DNA of 5,138 nucleotides from Nitrososphaerota archaeon (GCA_021162925.1 JAGGXQ010000067.1:1-5138); one strand, 5' to 3'; shown: positions 1 through 5,138, counted from the stretch's first letter. Translations and numbers: made by a program. Notes: generated by a model from the letters alone, not told the origin.

Positions 1-430
1 CCTCCGCTTCCTTGCAGAACTCGATCACGTCCTCGAACGCCAGATCCATCCTGAACCCTTTGAATTCCACGGGCACCTTGACGCCGTCCAGCTTCGGGGG
101 CTTCACGTATCCGAACGATCTGGTTATCTTCACATGTCTCTGGCTCTGTTGCGAGTAGCTTGCGAGCCTGTGCCTCACCAGCTGGTGGCTACAGCTCCTC
201 GATATCCCTACCAGGTCGAAGGTCATGCTGCCATGCTCCAAGACGTCTAGGTGGCCGAGCTCTAGGGCCTTCTTCAAGAGGCTCGAAGCCCTTTCACGAT
301 CCATGGGTAGCTCCCCCTCGACCCCCTTGAGCAAGGCGGTGGAAGAGTAAGGGGAATAGCAGCTCCTCATGGCCGCGGCACATACCCTCTCTATATCCTT
401 CGTGTAGGAGAATAGGTGAACTTCGGCCAT
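1..430 (-). CDS. thyX: Flavin-dependent thymidylate synthase ThyX, N-terminal part (C-terminus off the window)
   Basis: ThyX makes dTMP from dUMP, using methylene-tetrahydrofolate as carbon donor and FAD/NADPH as reductant; it replaces ThyA in many archaea. Translating the minus strand from the ATG at 430 gives 143 codons open to the window edge, so the protein is cut at its C-terminus. The family signature RHRX7S is intact: RHR at residues 86-88, serine at 96, in the run [13 protein letters not shown]. Just before it stand [14 protein letters not shown] (65-78) and HQL (82-84), the usual FAD/dUMP-binding strand and helix leading into the motif. Residue 99 is His where Tyr often follows QSQR. 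The distal conserved arginines lie outside the window. The start is supported by a TATA box about 25 nt upstream, implying a leaderless mRNA. It is divergent from pyrF, so two pyrimidine genes share one 85-bp gap. The identification is very secure. Confidence 0.96.
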   Translation of the reverse strand, partial: MAEVHLFSYTKDIERVCAAAMRSCYSPYSSTALLKGVEGELPMDRERASSLLKKALELGHLDVLEHGSMTFDLVGISRSCSHQLVRHRLASYSQQSQRHVKITRSFGYVKPPKLDGVKVPVEFKGFRMDLAFEDVIEFCKEAE

Positions 431-451
431 CGTCGACCCTTCCCCTTCTTG

Positions 452-457
452 TATAAA
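452..457 (-). promoter_or_regulatory. TATA box for thyX
   Basis: On the minus strand this reads TTTATA, a match to the archaeal box A. Its centre lies about 25 nt from the thyX ATG at 430, so transcription should start at or next to the start codon. No GGTGA-type ribosome site is present between box and ATG, which agrees with a leaderless message. Inferred from spacing and sequence only. Confidence 0.65.
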
Positions 458-487
458 TGGGGCGTGGTAAAAATACTTAGCTAAAGG

Positions 488-493
488 TAATAA
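488..493 (+). promoter_or_regulatory. Weak candidate TATA box for pyrF
   Basis: TAATAA, preceded by the A/G-rich CTAAAGG that could act as a BRE, is centred about 25.5 nt before the ATG at 516. The spacing matches the other promoters in the window and would make pyrF leaderless. The box is weaker than the others. An alternative A/T-rich patch, AAAAATA at 469-475, would leave a leader of roughly 15-20 nt. Confidence 0.35.
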
Positions 494-515
494 GCAACCG
501 CATCAACCAGAGGTG

Positions 516-1214
516 ATGTTCGAAAGGGCCTTGGAGAGGGGGAGGCTCATCCTCGCCCTGGACCTGAAGGGCGGCGACCTGTTAAGGAGGGGCGAGGAAA
601 TCCTGGGGCTGCTGCACGAGTACCTTGTAGGCGTAAAGCTGAACCTGCACCTCATAATACCCCTGGGCTTGGACGAGCTTAAGGAGCTCAACCGCCTTTC
701 TCGTGAGTTGGGCCTCTTCAGCGTAGCCGACCTTAAGCTGAACGACGTGGGGAGCACCAACTCCGTCGCGGTCGAAAGGCTCTGGGAGGCGGGGTTCGAT
801 GCCGTCATAGTCAACCCGATAGCCGGGTTCGAGGACGGGCTCGACGTAGTGGTGGAGAGGGCGCACGAGGCTGGGAAGGGGGTGATAGGGCTGGCGTACA
901 TGAGCCATAAAGGGGCCAGGGAGTTCTACGAGGCGGATGTAGGGGGGAAGAAGCTCTACCGGCTCTTCCTAGAGAGGGCCAGGGATTGGGGGCTCGACGG
1001 CGTGGTGGTCGGGGCCGCTAGGCTCGGAGTGATAAGGGAGGCGAAGGGGATGGGGCTGACCGTCTTCTCACCCGGGGCGATAACCCAGGGAGGCGATCCC
1101 CTCAAGGCGGTCGAGGCTGGGGCCGACTTCATAATAATAGGGAGGGCCATCCTGAACTCAAGGGATCCGAAGGAGGAGGCTAGGAGGATCTCCTCCCAGC
1201 TAGCAGGGACTTGA
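516..1214 (+). CDS. pyrF: Orotidine 5'-phosphate decarboxylase PyrF
   Basis: PyrF removes CO2 from orotidine 5'-phosphate to give UMP, the last step of de novo pyrimidine synthesis; it is a soluble TIM-barrel dimer. From the ATG at 516 the protein has 232 residues, normal for archaeal members. Strand 1 carries LALD (13-16) and strand 2 VKLN (40-43). The catalytic charge network is visible as ADLKLND (71-77), with D72, K74 and D77. The C-terminal phosphate-binding part is SPGAITQGGD (185-194) and IIIGRAI (206-212). A GTG at 513 is an alternative start adding one residue; I prefer ATG because of its spacing to the weak TATA at 488-493. A GAGGTGAT sequence at 510-517 overlaps the start codon and is too close to serve it as a ribosome site. 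The 3' end overlaps the convergent Nudix gene by 35 bp. The function is secure; the start is slightly uncertain. Confidence 0.95.
   Translation: MFERALERGRLILALDLKGGDLLRRGEEILGLLHEYLVGVKLNLHLIIPLGLDELKELNRLSRELGLFSVADLKLNDVGSTNSVAVERLWEAGFDAVIVNPIAGFEDGLDVVVERAHEAGKGVIGLAYMSHKGAREFYEADVGGKKLYRLFLERARDWGLDGVVVGAARLGVIREAKGMGLTVFSPGAITQGGDPLKAVEAGADFIIIGRAILNSRDPKEEARRISSQLAGT
1179..1204. other. Inverted repeat across the convergent pyrF/Nudix gene ends
   Basis: GCTAGGAGG at 1179-1187 pairs with CCTC at 1192-1195 and CTAGC at 1200-1204. This gives nine possible base pairs around an ATCT loop, with CCAG (1196-1199) bulged out. The Nudix stop codon (1182-1180) lies in the stem, and the pyrF stop follows 8 nt after the repeat. 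It could form near the 3' end of both mRNAs. Archaeal termination normally depends on T-tracts and none is present, so a role in mRNA stability is a guess. Confidence 0.4.
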
Positions 1215-1617
1215 CGGTCTCGTGTGCGTCCCTGAGCACCTCCTTCGCGCTCTTGTAGGTGAGCTTCTTCAGCGCATCCTCGTAGCCGAGCCATACGTAG
1301 CCCGTGTGCTCCCAGGATATCCTGACGTCCTTCGTCTTGCTCTCAGCCAGGTAGAAGACGACCTCCTTCGAGACCAGCTCCTTACCCTTCCTGTAGTGGT
1401 AACGGATGAGCTTCCTGAACCCGTAGACCAGCTCGATGTCCCTTATCCCCGTCTCCTCCTCGACCTCCCTCCTTACGGTCTCCAGCTCCGACTCGCCGGG
1501 CTCTATGTTCCCTTTCGGGAAGTCCCAATGGCCGGCGGTGTAGTGGAGGAGCAGGTACTCGGGCCCTCCTTCCCCGGCGTAAAAGATCACCGCACCGGCC
1601 GAACGCTCCTTTATCAA
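1180..1617 (-). CDS. Nudix hydrolase, probably bis(5'-nucleosyl)-tetraphosphatase (Ap4A hydrolase, NUDT2-like)
   Basis: This 145-residue protein is a single Nudix domain. The Nudix box GX5EX7REUXEEXGU is perfect at residues 36-58: G36, E42, R50-E51, E54-E55, G57. It is preceded by HWDFPKG (30-36), and later EHTGYVWLGYEDA (103-115) resembles the EHQAYRWL region of human NUDT2. Length and overall pattern also match the asymmetric Ap4A hydrolases, which split diadenosine tetraphosphate into ATP and AMP; the same family also includes other dinucleotide or NTP hydrolases, so the substrate is inferred. The likely start is TTG at 1617, overlapping the phosphatase stop as TTGA, with GGTGG just upstream. 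This suggests translational coupling in a phosphatase-Nudix operon. Its 3' end runs 35 bp into pyrF on the opposite strand. Fold assignment is firm, exact substrate moderate. Confidence 0.92.
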   Translation of the reverse strand: MIKERSAGAVIFYAGEGGPEYLLLHYTAGHWDFPKGNIEPGESELETVRREVEEETGIRDIELVYGFRKLIRYHYRKGKELVSKEVVFYLAESKTKDVRISWEHTGYVWLGYEDALKKLTYKSAKEVLRDAHETVKSLLAGRRSS

Positions 1618-2399
1618 CCCGAACCACCCACCAGAGCCGATATCTCTTCGGCAAGGGCCTTGCCGTTCGCCGCTATATAAGCTATCCCCATCTTGGTGGA
1701 CAGGGGTATGTCCTCGAGCCTGAAGTTCAGGGTCTTCACGTAGCCACCAGCCTCGATGACCAAAAGGAGGCTTGGGAGGCAGTCGAAGGGCCTGAGCCTA
1801 GGGGCAGGTGATACGTAGGCGTCGCCTATTCCGGCTGCGACGTAAGCCGTCTCCAGGGCGGCGGAACCGAGGGACCTCGGGTGCCTGGCCCTTTCGAGCA
1901 AAGGGGCCAGCATCCTCGCATCCCCGGGTTTCAGGCTCGGGTTTACGAAGATCAGGCCGTCCTCTAGGCCCCTCTCCGAAACCCTGATCCTCCTCCCGTT
2001 CAGGTAGGCGCCCTCCCCCCTCCCGGCCATGAAGATGTCTCCATGCACGACGTCCATGACGCCCGAGGAGACCACGTCCCCGAAGCGCCGCCCTTCCGCG
2101 ACGGCGATGGCTATGGAGTAGATCGGAACGCCACGGATGGAGTTCACGCTCCCGTCTATCGGGTCGATCAGGACCGTAACCTCACCCTTCTCGACGGTTC
2201 CGAGCTCCTCGCTCACCACACTTGCATCGGGCAGCTCTTCCTCGAGGACCTTCAGTATCGCGAGCTCCGACACCCTATCTATCCTGTAGGTCCGATCCCC
2301 GAACGCCCCCCTTCCAAGCGCCACGCCCCTCTCTTTCAGGCCCAGAACCTCGGCCCTGGCCTCCTTAAGGCACCTTTCGATCAAGGATTTGTATTTCAC
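1614..2399 (-). CDS. Inositol monophosphatase family phosphatase (SuhB/IMPase-like; possible FBPase activity)
   Basis: This is a Mg-dependent sugar phosphatase of the IMPase/FBPase superfamily, expected to release myo-inositol from inositol-1-phosphate; archaeal members often also hydrolyse fructose-1,6-bisphosphate. From the GTG at 2399 it has 261 residues, a typical archaeal length. Metal ligands are visible: EE (64-65) in VVSEELG, and DPIDGS (79-84) with D79, D82 and S84. GSAALE (178-183) and FD (205-206) in LRPFDC give the distal substrate and metal sites, followed by EAGG (216-219). The usual WDxAAG motif is replaced by FDCLPS, keeping the Asp. The frame stays open upstream to 2528, but those residues would run into the inositol synthase gene and past the promoter. 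The GTG lies about 25-26 nt from a TATA box, so a leaderless start is most likely. It is divergent from the synthase making its substrate and overlaps the Nudix gene by 4 nt. Confidence 0.9.
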   Translation of the reverse strand: MKYKSLIERCLKEARAEVLGLKERGVALGRGAFGDRTYRIDRVSELAILKVLEEELPDASVVSEELGTVEKGEVTVLIDPIDGSVNSIRGVPIYSIAIAVAEGRRFGDVVSSGVMDVVHGDIFMAGRGEGAYLNGRRIRVSERGLEDGLIFVNPSLKPGDARMLAPLLERARHPRSLGSAALETAYVAAGIGDAYVSPAPRLRPFDCLPSLLLVIEAGGYVKTLNFRLEDIPLSTKMGIAYIAANGKALAEEISALVGGSG

Positions 2400-2414
2400 G
2401 TACGAACCATCCTC

Positions 2415-2434
2415 CAATACATTTATAACTATTG
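2415..2434. promoter_or_regulatory. Shared, nearly symmetric two-way promoter for the phosphatase and the inositol-1-phosphate synthase
   Basis: A palindromic TTATAA core (2423-2428, within TTTATAA at 2422-2428) is flanked by CAATA (2415-2419) and its exact complement TATTG (2430-2434). Read in either direction, a CAATA element lies just upstream of a TATA box, at the position of the archaeal TFB-recognition element. Leftward, the core is 25-27 nt from the phosphatase GTG (leaderless). Rightward, it is about 39 nt from the synthase ATG, predicting a start near 2450 and a leader of roughly 14 nt carrying the ribosome site. It is the only convincing TATA box in the 64-bp gap. Confidence 0.65.
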
Positions 2435-2451
2435 ATCGAATCCTAAGTAAA

Positions 2452-2459
2452 AGGTGATC
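2452..2459 (+). promoter_or_regulatory. Strong ribosome binding site of the inositol-1-phosphate synthase gene
   Basis: AGGTGATC is complementary over eight bases to the usual archaeal 16S rRNA 3' end and sits 4 nt before the ATG at 2464. It fixes that start. It is the only well-placed, full-strength site in the window; most other genes look leaderless. Confidence 0.85.
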
Positions 2460-2463
2460 TGGG

Positions 2464-3525
2464 ATGGCTAAGATCAGGTTAGCTATCGCCGGGCTTGGGA
2501 ACTGCGCCTCAGCTCTCATCCAAGGCATATACTACTACAAGAAGAAGGGGGAGATACCGGGCCTTACCTTCCCCGAGATAGGCGGGATGACGCCGAAGGA
2601 CATAGAGATCGTGGCCGCGTTCGACGTCGACGAGAAGAAGGTCGGGAAGGACGTATCGGAAGCGATATTCTCCGGCATGAACAACACGGTGAAGATATTC
2701 GAGCCCCCCAAGTTAGGGGTTAAGGTGATGAAGGGGCCCGTGCTGGACGGGCTCGGCAAGTACCTGAGCGAGGTCATAAGGCCTTCTAGCGAGCCCGAGG
2801 TCGACGTTGCCCAAGCCCTAAGGGATGCCGGCGCCGACATGCTCGCCAACTACCTGCCGGTGGGTAGCACGAGGGCCGTTCAGTTCTACGCATCGGAGGC
2901 GATAAGGGCGGGGGTAGGTTTCATAAACGCGATGCCCGTGTTCATAGCCTCGAACCCCGAATGGCAGGAGAAGTTCACGAATGCGGGCCTACCGGTCGCC
3001 GGGGACGACGTGATGAGCCAGATAGGGGCGACGGTCCTTCACAAGACCCTGGTAAAGCTGCTGGTCGACAGGGGGGTAAGGGTCGAGGAGACCTACCAGC
3101 TCAACGTGGGCGGGGATACCGACTTCCTCAACATGCTCGAGGAGAAGAGGCTGAAGGACAAGAGGGAGAGCAAGACCAGCGCAGTAAGGGCTATGGCCGA
3201 CTACGAGATACCGACCAGGATAGGGCCGAGCGACTACATACCCTTCCTGAACAACGACAAGATATGCTACATCTGGATCAAGGGGAGGTACTTCGGCGGG
3301 GTCCCGGTGAAGATAGACGTGAAGCTTCACGTGGTAGACGCCTACAACAGCGCTGGGATAATGATAGACGCGGTGAGGGGGATGAAGCTGGCGCTCGAGA
3401 GGGGCATAAGCGGGCCGCTCATAAGCCTGTCCTCCTACTGCTTCAAGCACCCTCCGGTCCAGATGCCCTACAACGAGGCCAAGAAGGCTTTCATCGAGTT
3501 CGTCGAGGGTAAGAGGGAGCGGTGA
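2464..3525 (+). CDS. ino1: myo-Inositol-1-phosphate synthase (archaeal type)
   Basis: The enzyme converts glucose-6-phosphate to 1L-myo-inositol-1-phosphate by NAD-dependent internal oxidation, aldol cyclisation and reduction. The 353 residues are close to the shorter archaeal, Mycobacterium and Thermotoga type and well below the eukaryotic length. The N-terminal Rossmann motif is AGLGNCASAL (9-18). The catalytic domain shows NVGGDTDFLNML (214-225), the lysine-bearing SKTSAV (236-241, K237), WIKGRYFGG (271-279), KIDVKLHV (283-290) and DAYNSAG (292-298), all family hallmarks with active-site lysines in expected places. The start is fixed by the ribosome site 4 nt upstream. It is divergent from the phosphatase that would use its product, so the pair gives a complete glucose-6-phosphate to inositol route. 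In archaea this supplies inositol phospholipid head groups and, in hyperthermophiles, di-myo-inositol phosphate. The stop codon directly abuts that of radA. Confidence 0.96.
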   Translation: MAKIRLAIAGLGNCASALIQGIYYYKKKGEIPGLTFPEIGGMTPKDIEIVAAFDVDEKKVGKDVSEAIFSGMNNTVKIFEPPKLGVKVMKGPVLDGLGKYLSEVIRPSSEPEVDVAQALRDAGADMLANYLPVGSTRAVQFYASEAIRAGVGFINAMPVFIASNPEWQEKFTNAGLPVAGDDVMSQIGATVLHKTLVKLLVDRGVRVEETYQLNVGGDTDFLNMLEEKRLKDKRESKTSAVRAMADYEIPTRIGPSDYIPFLNNDKICYIWIKGRYFGGVPVKIDVKLHVVDAYNSAGIMIDAVRGMKLALERGISGPLISLSSYCFKHPPVQMPYNEAKKAFIEFVEGKRER

Positions 3526-3528
3526 TCA
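3523..3528. other. Back-to-back stop codons of ino1 and radA
   Basis: The palindrome TGATCA is the TGA stop of ino1 on the plus strand followed immediately by the TGA stop of radA on the minus strand. There is no spacer, and no T-tract terminator is visible at the junction, so each transcript probably runs into the other gene as antisense RNA. Confidence 0.9.
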
Positions 3529-4491
3529 CTTCAGGTCGTCGATCCCCCTCTCGGTTATGGTGAACGGGACCTCGACCTCGGGGTGGCAAGGGCTGTCGAC
3601 CATCCTGGCTATCCTGTTCTTTCCGGCCTTCCTCAGGTATATCCTGTAGGTGCTCGTGTGGGCCACTACATGCCCCCCTGTGGGCCTAGATGGATCGCCG
3701 AAGAACACGTCCGGGGCCGCCTGGACCTGGTTCGTTACCACGACCGCCACGTTGTAGACCTCGCCTATCCTCAGGAGCATGTGCATGAACCTGTTAAGCC
3801 TCTGCTGCCTGTCGGCAAGGGTCCCCCTCCCCAAGAACTCGGCGCGGTAGTGGGCTACGGCCGAATCGACCACCAAGAGCTTGTACCCGTCCTTCTCCAT
3901 GAGGCTACCGACCTCTGATACCAAGAGCTCCTGGTGGGCGCTGTTGTAGGCCTTAGCGTAGATTATGTTGGCCAAGGCCTCCTTCGGATCTAGGCCCCTG
4001 GCCTCCGCTATCTCCGCCACCCTCTCCGGCCTGAAGGTCCCCTCCGTGTCTATGTAGATGGCCTTCGCCTCCAGGCCGCCCTTGTCCCTGGGGAGCTGGA
4101 CCGTGACGCAAAGGGTCATGCATAGCTGGGTCTTACCGCTCCCGTACTCCCCGTAGACCTCGGTGACGCTCTGGGTCTCTATCCCCCCTCCCAGCAGCTT
4201 GTCGAAGTTCTTGGACCCGGTCGTGATCCTTTCGATGGTCATCCGCTTCTTGTAGTACTCGATGGCCGGGACGAACCCGGCATCTAGCTTGCCCATCTCG
4301 ACGAGCTTCAGCCTAGCCTTGTTGTAGAGCTTGTAGGCCCTGTTCAGATCTATCCCTATCGCCCCAGCCAGCTCTTGGGGGCTCCTTATCGCTATATCTA
4401 GGATGCTCCTTATGCCGGCGTTGACAAGCTTGTGCTTCGTAGCCGGGCCAACCCCCTCCAAGTTCTCCAAATCCAAGGGATCCTTTACCAT
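3526..4491 (-). CDS. radA: DNA repair and recombination protein RadA (archaeal RecA/Rad51)
   Basis: RadA forms ATP-dependent filaments on single-stranded DNA and carries out strand exchange in homologous recombination and fork repair. From the ATG at 4491 it has 321 residues, a normal archaeal size. Numbered from that ATG, a helix-hairpin-helix DNA-binding domain lies at about 9-27 (ENLEGVGPATKHKL). The FxxA polymerisation motif is FVPA (73-76). Walker A is GEYGSGKT (114-121), with Tyr where Phe is more common. Walker B is LLVVDS (205-210). Loop L2 spans about NQVQAAP to GGHVVAH (254-278), and the C-terminal strand DSPCHPE is present. A TTG at 4500 would add three residues, but the ATG is 28 nt from the TATA centre and is preferred. 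No key residue is missing, so this is the main recombinase and not an inactive paralogue such as RadB, which lacks the N-terminal domain. Confidence 0.98.
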   Translation of the reverse strand: MVKDPLDLENLEGVGPATKHKLVNAGIRSILDIAIRSPQELAGAIGIDLNRAYKLYNKARLKLVEMGKLDAGFVPAIEYYKKRMTIERITTGSKNFDKLLGGGIETQSVTEVYGEYGSGKTQLCMTLCVTVQLPRDKGGLEAKAIYIDTEGTFRPERVAEIAEARGLDPKEALANIIYAKAYNSAHQELLVSEVGSLMEKDGYKLLVVDSAVAHYRAEFLGRGTLADRQQRLNRFMHMLLRIGEVYNVAVVVTNQVQAAPDVFFGDPSRPTGGHVVAHTSTYRIYLRKAGKNRIARMVDSPCHPEVEVPFTITERGIDDLK

Positions 4492-4515
4492 TCCAAACAA
4501 AGTTAGTCGGCTTCC

Positions 4516-4522
4516 TTTTTAA
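4516..4522. promoter_or_regulatory. Central TATA element, probably shared by radA and the THUMP gene
   Basis: TTTTTAA on the plus strand (TTAAAAA on the minus) is centred at 4519. It lies 27 nt before the THUMP-gene ATG at 4546 and 28 nt before the radA ATG at 4491, so it is placed for leaderless transcription in both directions. On the radA side CAATA (minus strand, 4530-4526) precedes it, as at the inositol promoter; the other side lacks this element. I see no second good box in the 54-bp gap. Confidence 0.55.
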
Positions 4523-4545
4523 CCTTATTGGATTAAGCATAGGGG

Positions 4546-5138
4546 ATGAGGCGTCTGGCCGTAGTGCCCGTGAGGGGGTGCAGGAGGGGGAGGGGGCTCG
4601 AGCTACTCCTAGGGAACCTGAGGAAGGCCATGGAGTTCAGGGGGTTGAAAGGGGAAATCTCAGATACCGACGAGTTGATCCTCGTCGAGGCCGATAGGCC
4701 GATAGAGGCCTCGAAGTCCCTGGCAAAGCTATCCGGGGTCGAGTACGCCGGGACGGTCGAGGTTTCTTCGAAGGAAGAGGGCGAATTCCTTTCGGTCGCG
4801 AAGCGGGTCGCGAGGGCCTTGGCCTGGAGGGGTAAGTGCATGTCCGTCAGGATGGAGGGAGAGGAGGAGCCGAGCAGGCTGGAGGACCTTAAGTTCCTCA
4901 CCGAGGTCGAGCTCGTCGGGGTCCTTTCGGATCTGGGGATGAAGGTAAGGGACGAAGGCGACGTGGTGCTCCGCGTATTCGTCGGGAAGAAGGCTGGATA
5001 CTTCTTCTACCACACGAGCCCGGGGTTCGGGGGATACCCGACCGGATACAGGGGTAGGGCTCTGGTGCTCCTGGCGGGCGAGAGGGGGCTGAAATCGGCG
5101 CTCTTGGCCATAAGGGCCGGGTTCGAGGTCGAGCTCGC
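4546..5138 (+). CDS. ThiI-like THUMP-domain protein with degenerate PP-loop, N-terminal part
   Basis: The frame is open for 197 codons to the window edge, so the C-terminus is missing. Residues 1-65 fit the N-terminal ferredoxin-like region of ThiI, and about 65-160 fit a THUMP RNA-binding domain. The hallmark linker follows: SPGFGGYPTGYRGRAL (158-173), matching the pGpGGLPvGtxGkvl that joins THUMP to the PP-loop ATPase domain of ThiI (tRNA 4-thiouridine synthetase). Where ThiI has LLSGGxDSPVA for ATP binding, this protein has LLAGERGLKSALLA (175-188): the first Ser, second Gly and the Asp-Ser are lost, although LAIRAGFEV after it still aligns. It therefore probably binds tRNA but is unlikely to adenylate uridine 8 the usual way. 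An in-frame TAG at 4540-4542 excludes earlier starts. It is divergent from radA and probably leaderless. Family placement is good, function unknown. Confidence 0.8.
   Translation, partial: MRRLAVVPVRGCRRGRGLELLLGNLRKAMEFRGLKGEISDTDELILVEADRPIEASKSLAKLSGVEYAGTVEVSSKEEGEFLSVAKRVARALAWRGKCMSVRMEGEEEPSRLEDLKFLTEVELVGVLSDLGMKVRDEGDVVLRVFVGKKAGYFFYHTSPGFGGYPTGYRGRALVLLAGERGLKSALLAIRAGFEVEL

Noticed and set aside
466..475. A/T-rich patch (TATTTTTACC on the minus strand) as the main thyX promoter
   Set aside because: It is over 35 nt from the thyX ATG, whereas TTTATA at 457-452 has the expected spacing.
503..908. Two minus-strand open frames inside pyrF
   Set aside because: Both are antisense shadows of pyrF with no recognisable motif and compositions typical of out-of-frame reading.
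2043..2435. Open frame on the plus strand opposite the phosphatase
   Set aside because: It is opposite-strand shadow coding of a conserved gene, His/Asp/Pro-rich, with no domain I recognise, and it runs through the promoter region.
2400..2528. N-terminal extension of the phosphatase frame, up to 43 extra residues
   Set aside because: It would cross the shared TATA box and overlap the first 65 bp of the inositol synthase gene, and the extra residues do not fit the IMPase fold; the GTG at 2399 has correct promoter spacing.
2961..3512. Long open frame on the plus strand inside the inositol synthase gene
   Set aside because: It is rich in Arg, Gly, Glu and Gln in the way expected of an off-frame reading of GC-rich coding DNA, has no ribosome site and lies wholly within a well-conserved gene.
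4511..4522. T-rich stretch CTTCCTTTTTAA as a transcription terminator
   Set aside because: It lies between two divergent starts with no gene ending there, and its spacing to both ATGs fits a TATA element better.
4533..4901. Open frame on the minus strand opposite the THUMP gene
   Set aside because: Low-complexity Ser/Leu/Pro composition, no promoter, and it overlaps a convincing plus-strand gene.
1..5138. CRISPR array, insertion sequence, tRNA or other RNA gene
   Set aside because: Coding genes fill the window except for short promoter gaps; I saw no direct repeat series, transposase-like protein or cloverleaf-like sequence.

Overview
The window reads as chromosomal DNA of an archaeon, probably a thermophilic member of the Thermoproteota (TACK) side. 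RadA recombinase, an archaeal-type myo-inositol-1-phosphate synthase, flavin-dependent ThyX and an archaeal-style PyrF occur together. The DNA is GC-rich, arginine is mostly AGG and isoleucine often ATA. TATA boxes sit about 25-28 nt upstream of start codons, the geometry of leaderless archaeal transcripts. The one clear leader carries AGGTGATC, complementary to the usual archaeal 16S rRNA 3' end. The exact lineage cannot be fixed by eye.

Seven genes fill almost the whole window in alternating orientation. Positions 1-430 (-) hold the N-terminal part of thyX. Positions 516-1214 (+) are pyrF. Positions 1180-1617 (-) are a Nudix hydrolase resembling Ap4A pyrophosphohydrolase, and 1614-2399 (-) an inositol monophosphatase-family phosphatase; these two form an overlapping operon. 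Positions 2464-3525 (+) are myo-inositol-1-phosphate synthase, 3526-4491 (-) is radA, and 4546-5138 (+) is the N-terminal part of a ThiI-like THUMP protein whose PP-loop motif looks destroyed.

The three divergent gaps are only about 85, 64 and 54 bp and hold all the promoters. The 2400-2463 and 4492-4545 gaps each appear to use one central TATA element for both directions. The two convergent junctions have no spacer: pyrF and the Nudix gene overlap by 35 bp, and the stop codons of the inositol synthase and radA abut as TGATCA.

Functionally, the thyX/pyrF pair faces pyrimidine nucleotide synthesis (dTMP and UMP). The phosphatase/synthase pair forms the two-step route glucose-6-phosphate to inositol-1-phosphate to myo-inositol, which in archaea feeds inositol lipids and, in hyperthermophiles, di-myo-inositol phosphate. 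radA faces a probable tRNA-binding THUMP protein with no obvious link. I see no RNA genes, CRISPR array, mobile element or gene-free stretch above 100 bp. The most unusual items are the degenerate ThiI-like protein and the compact two-way promoters.
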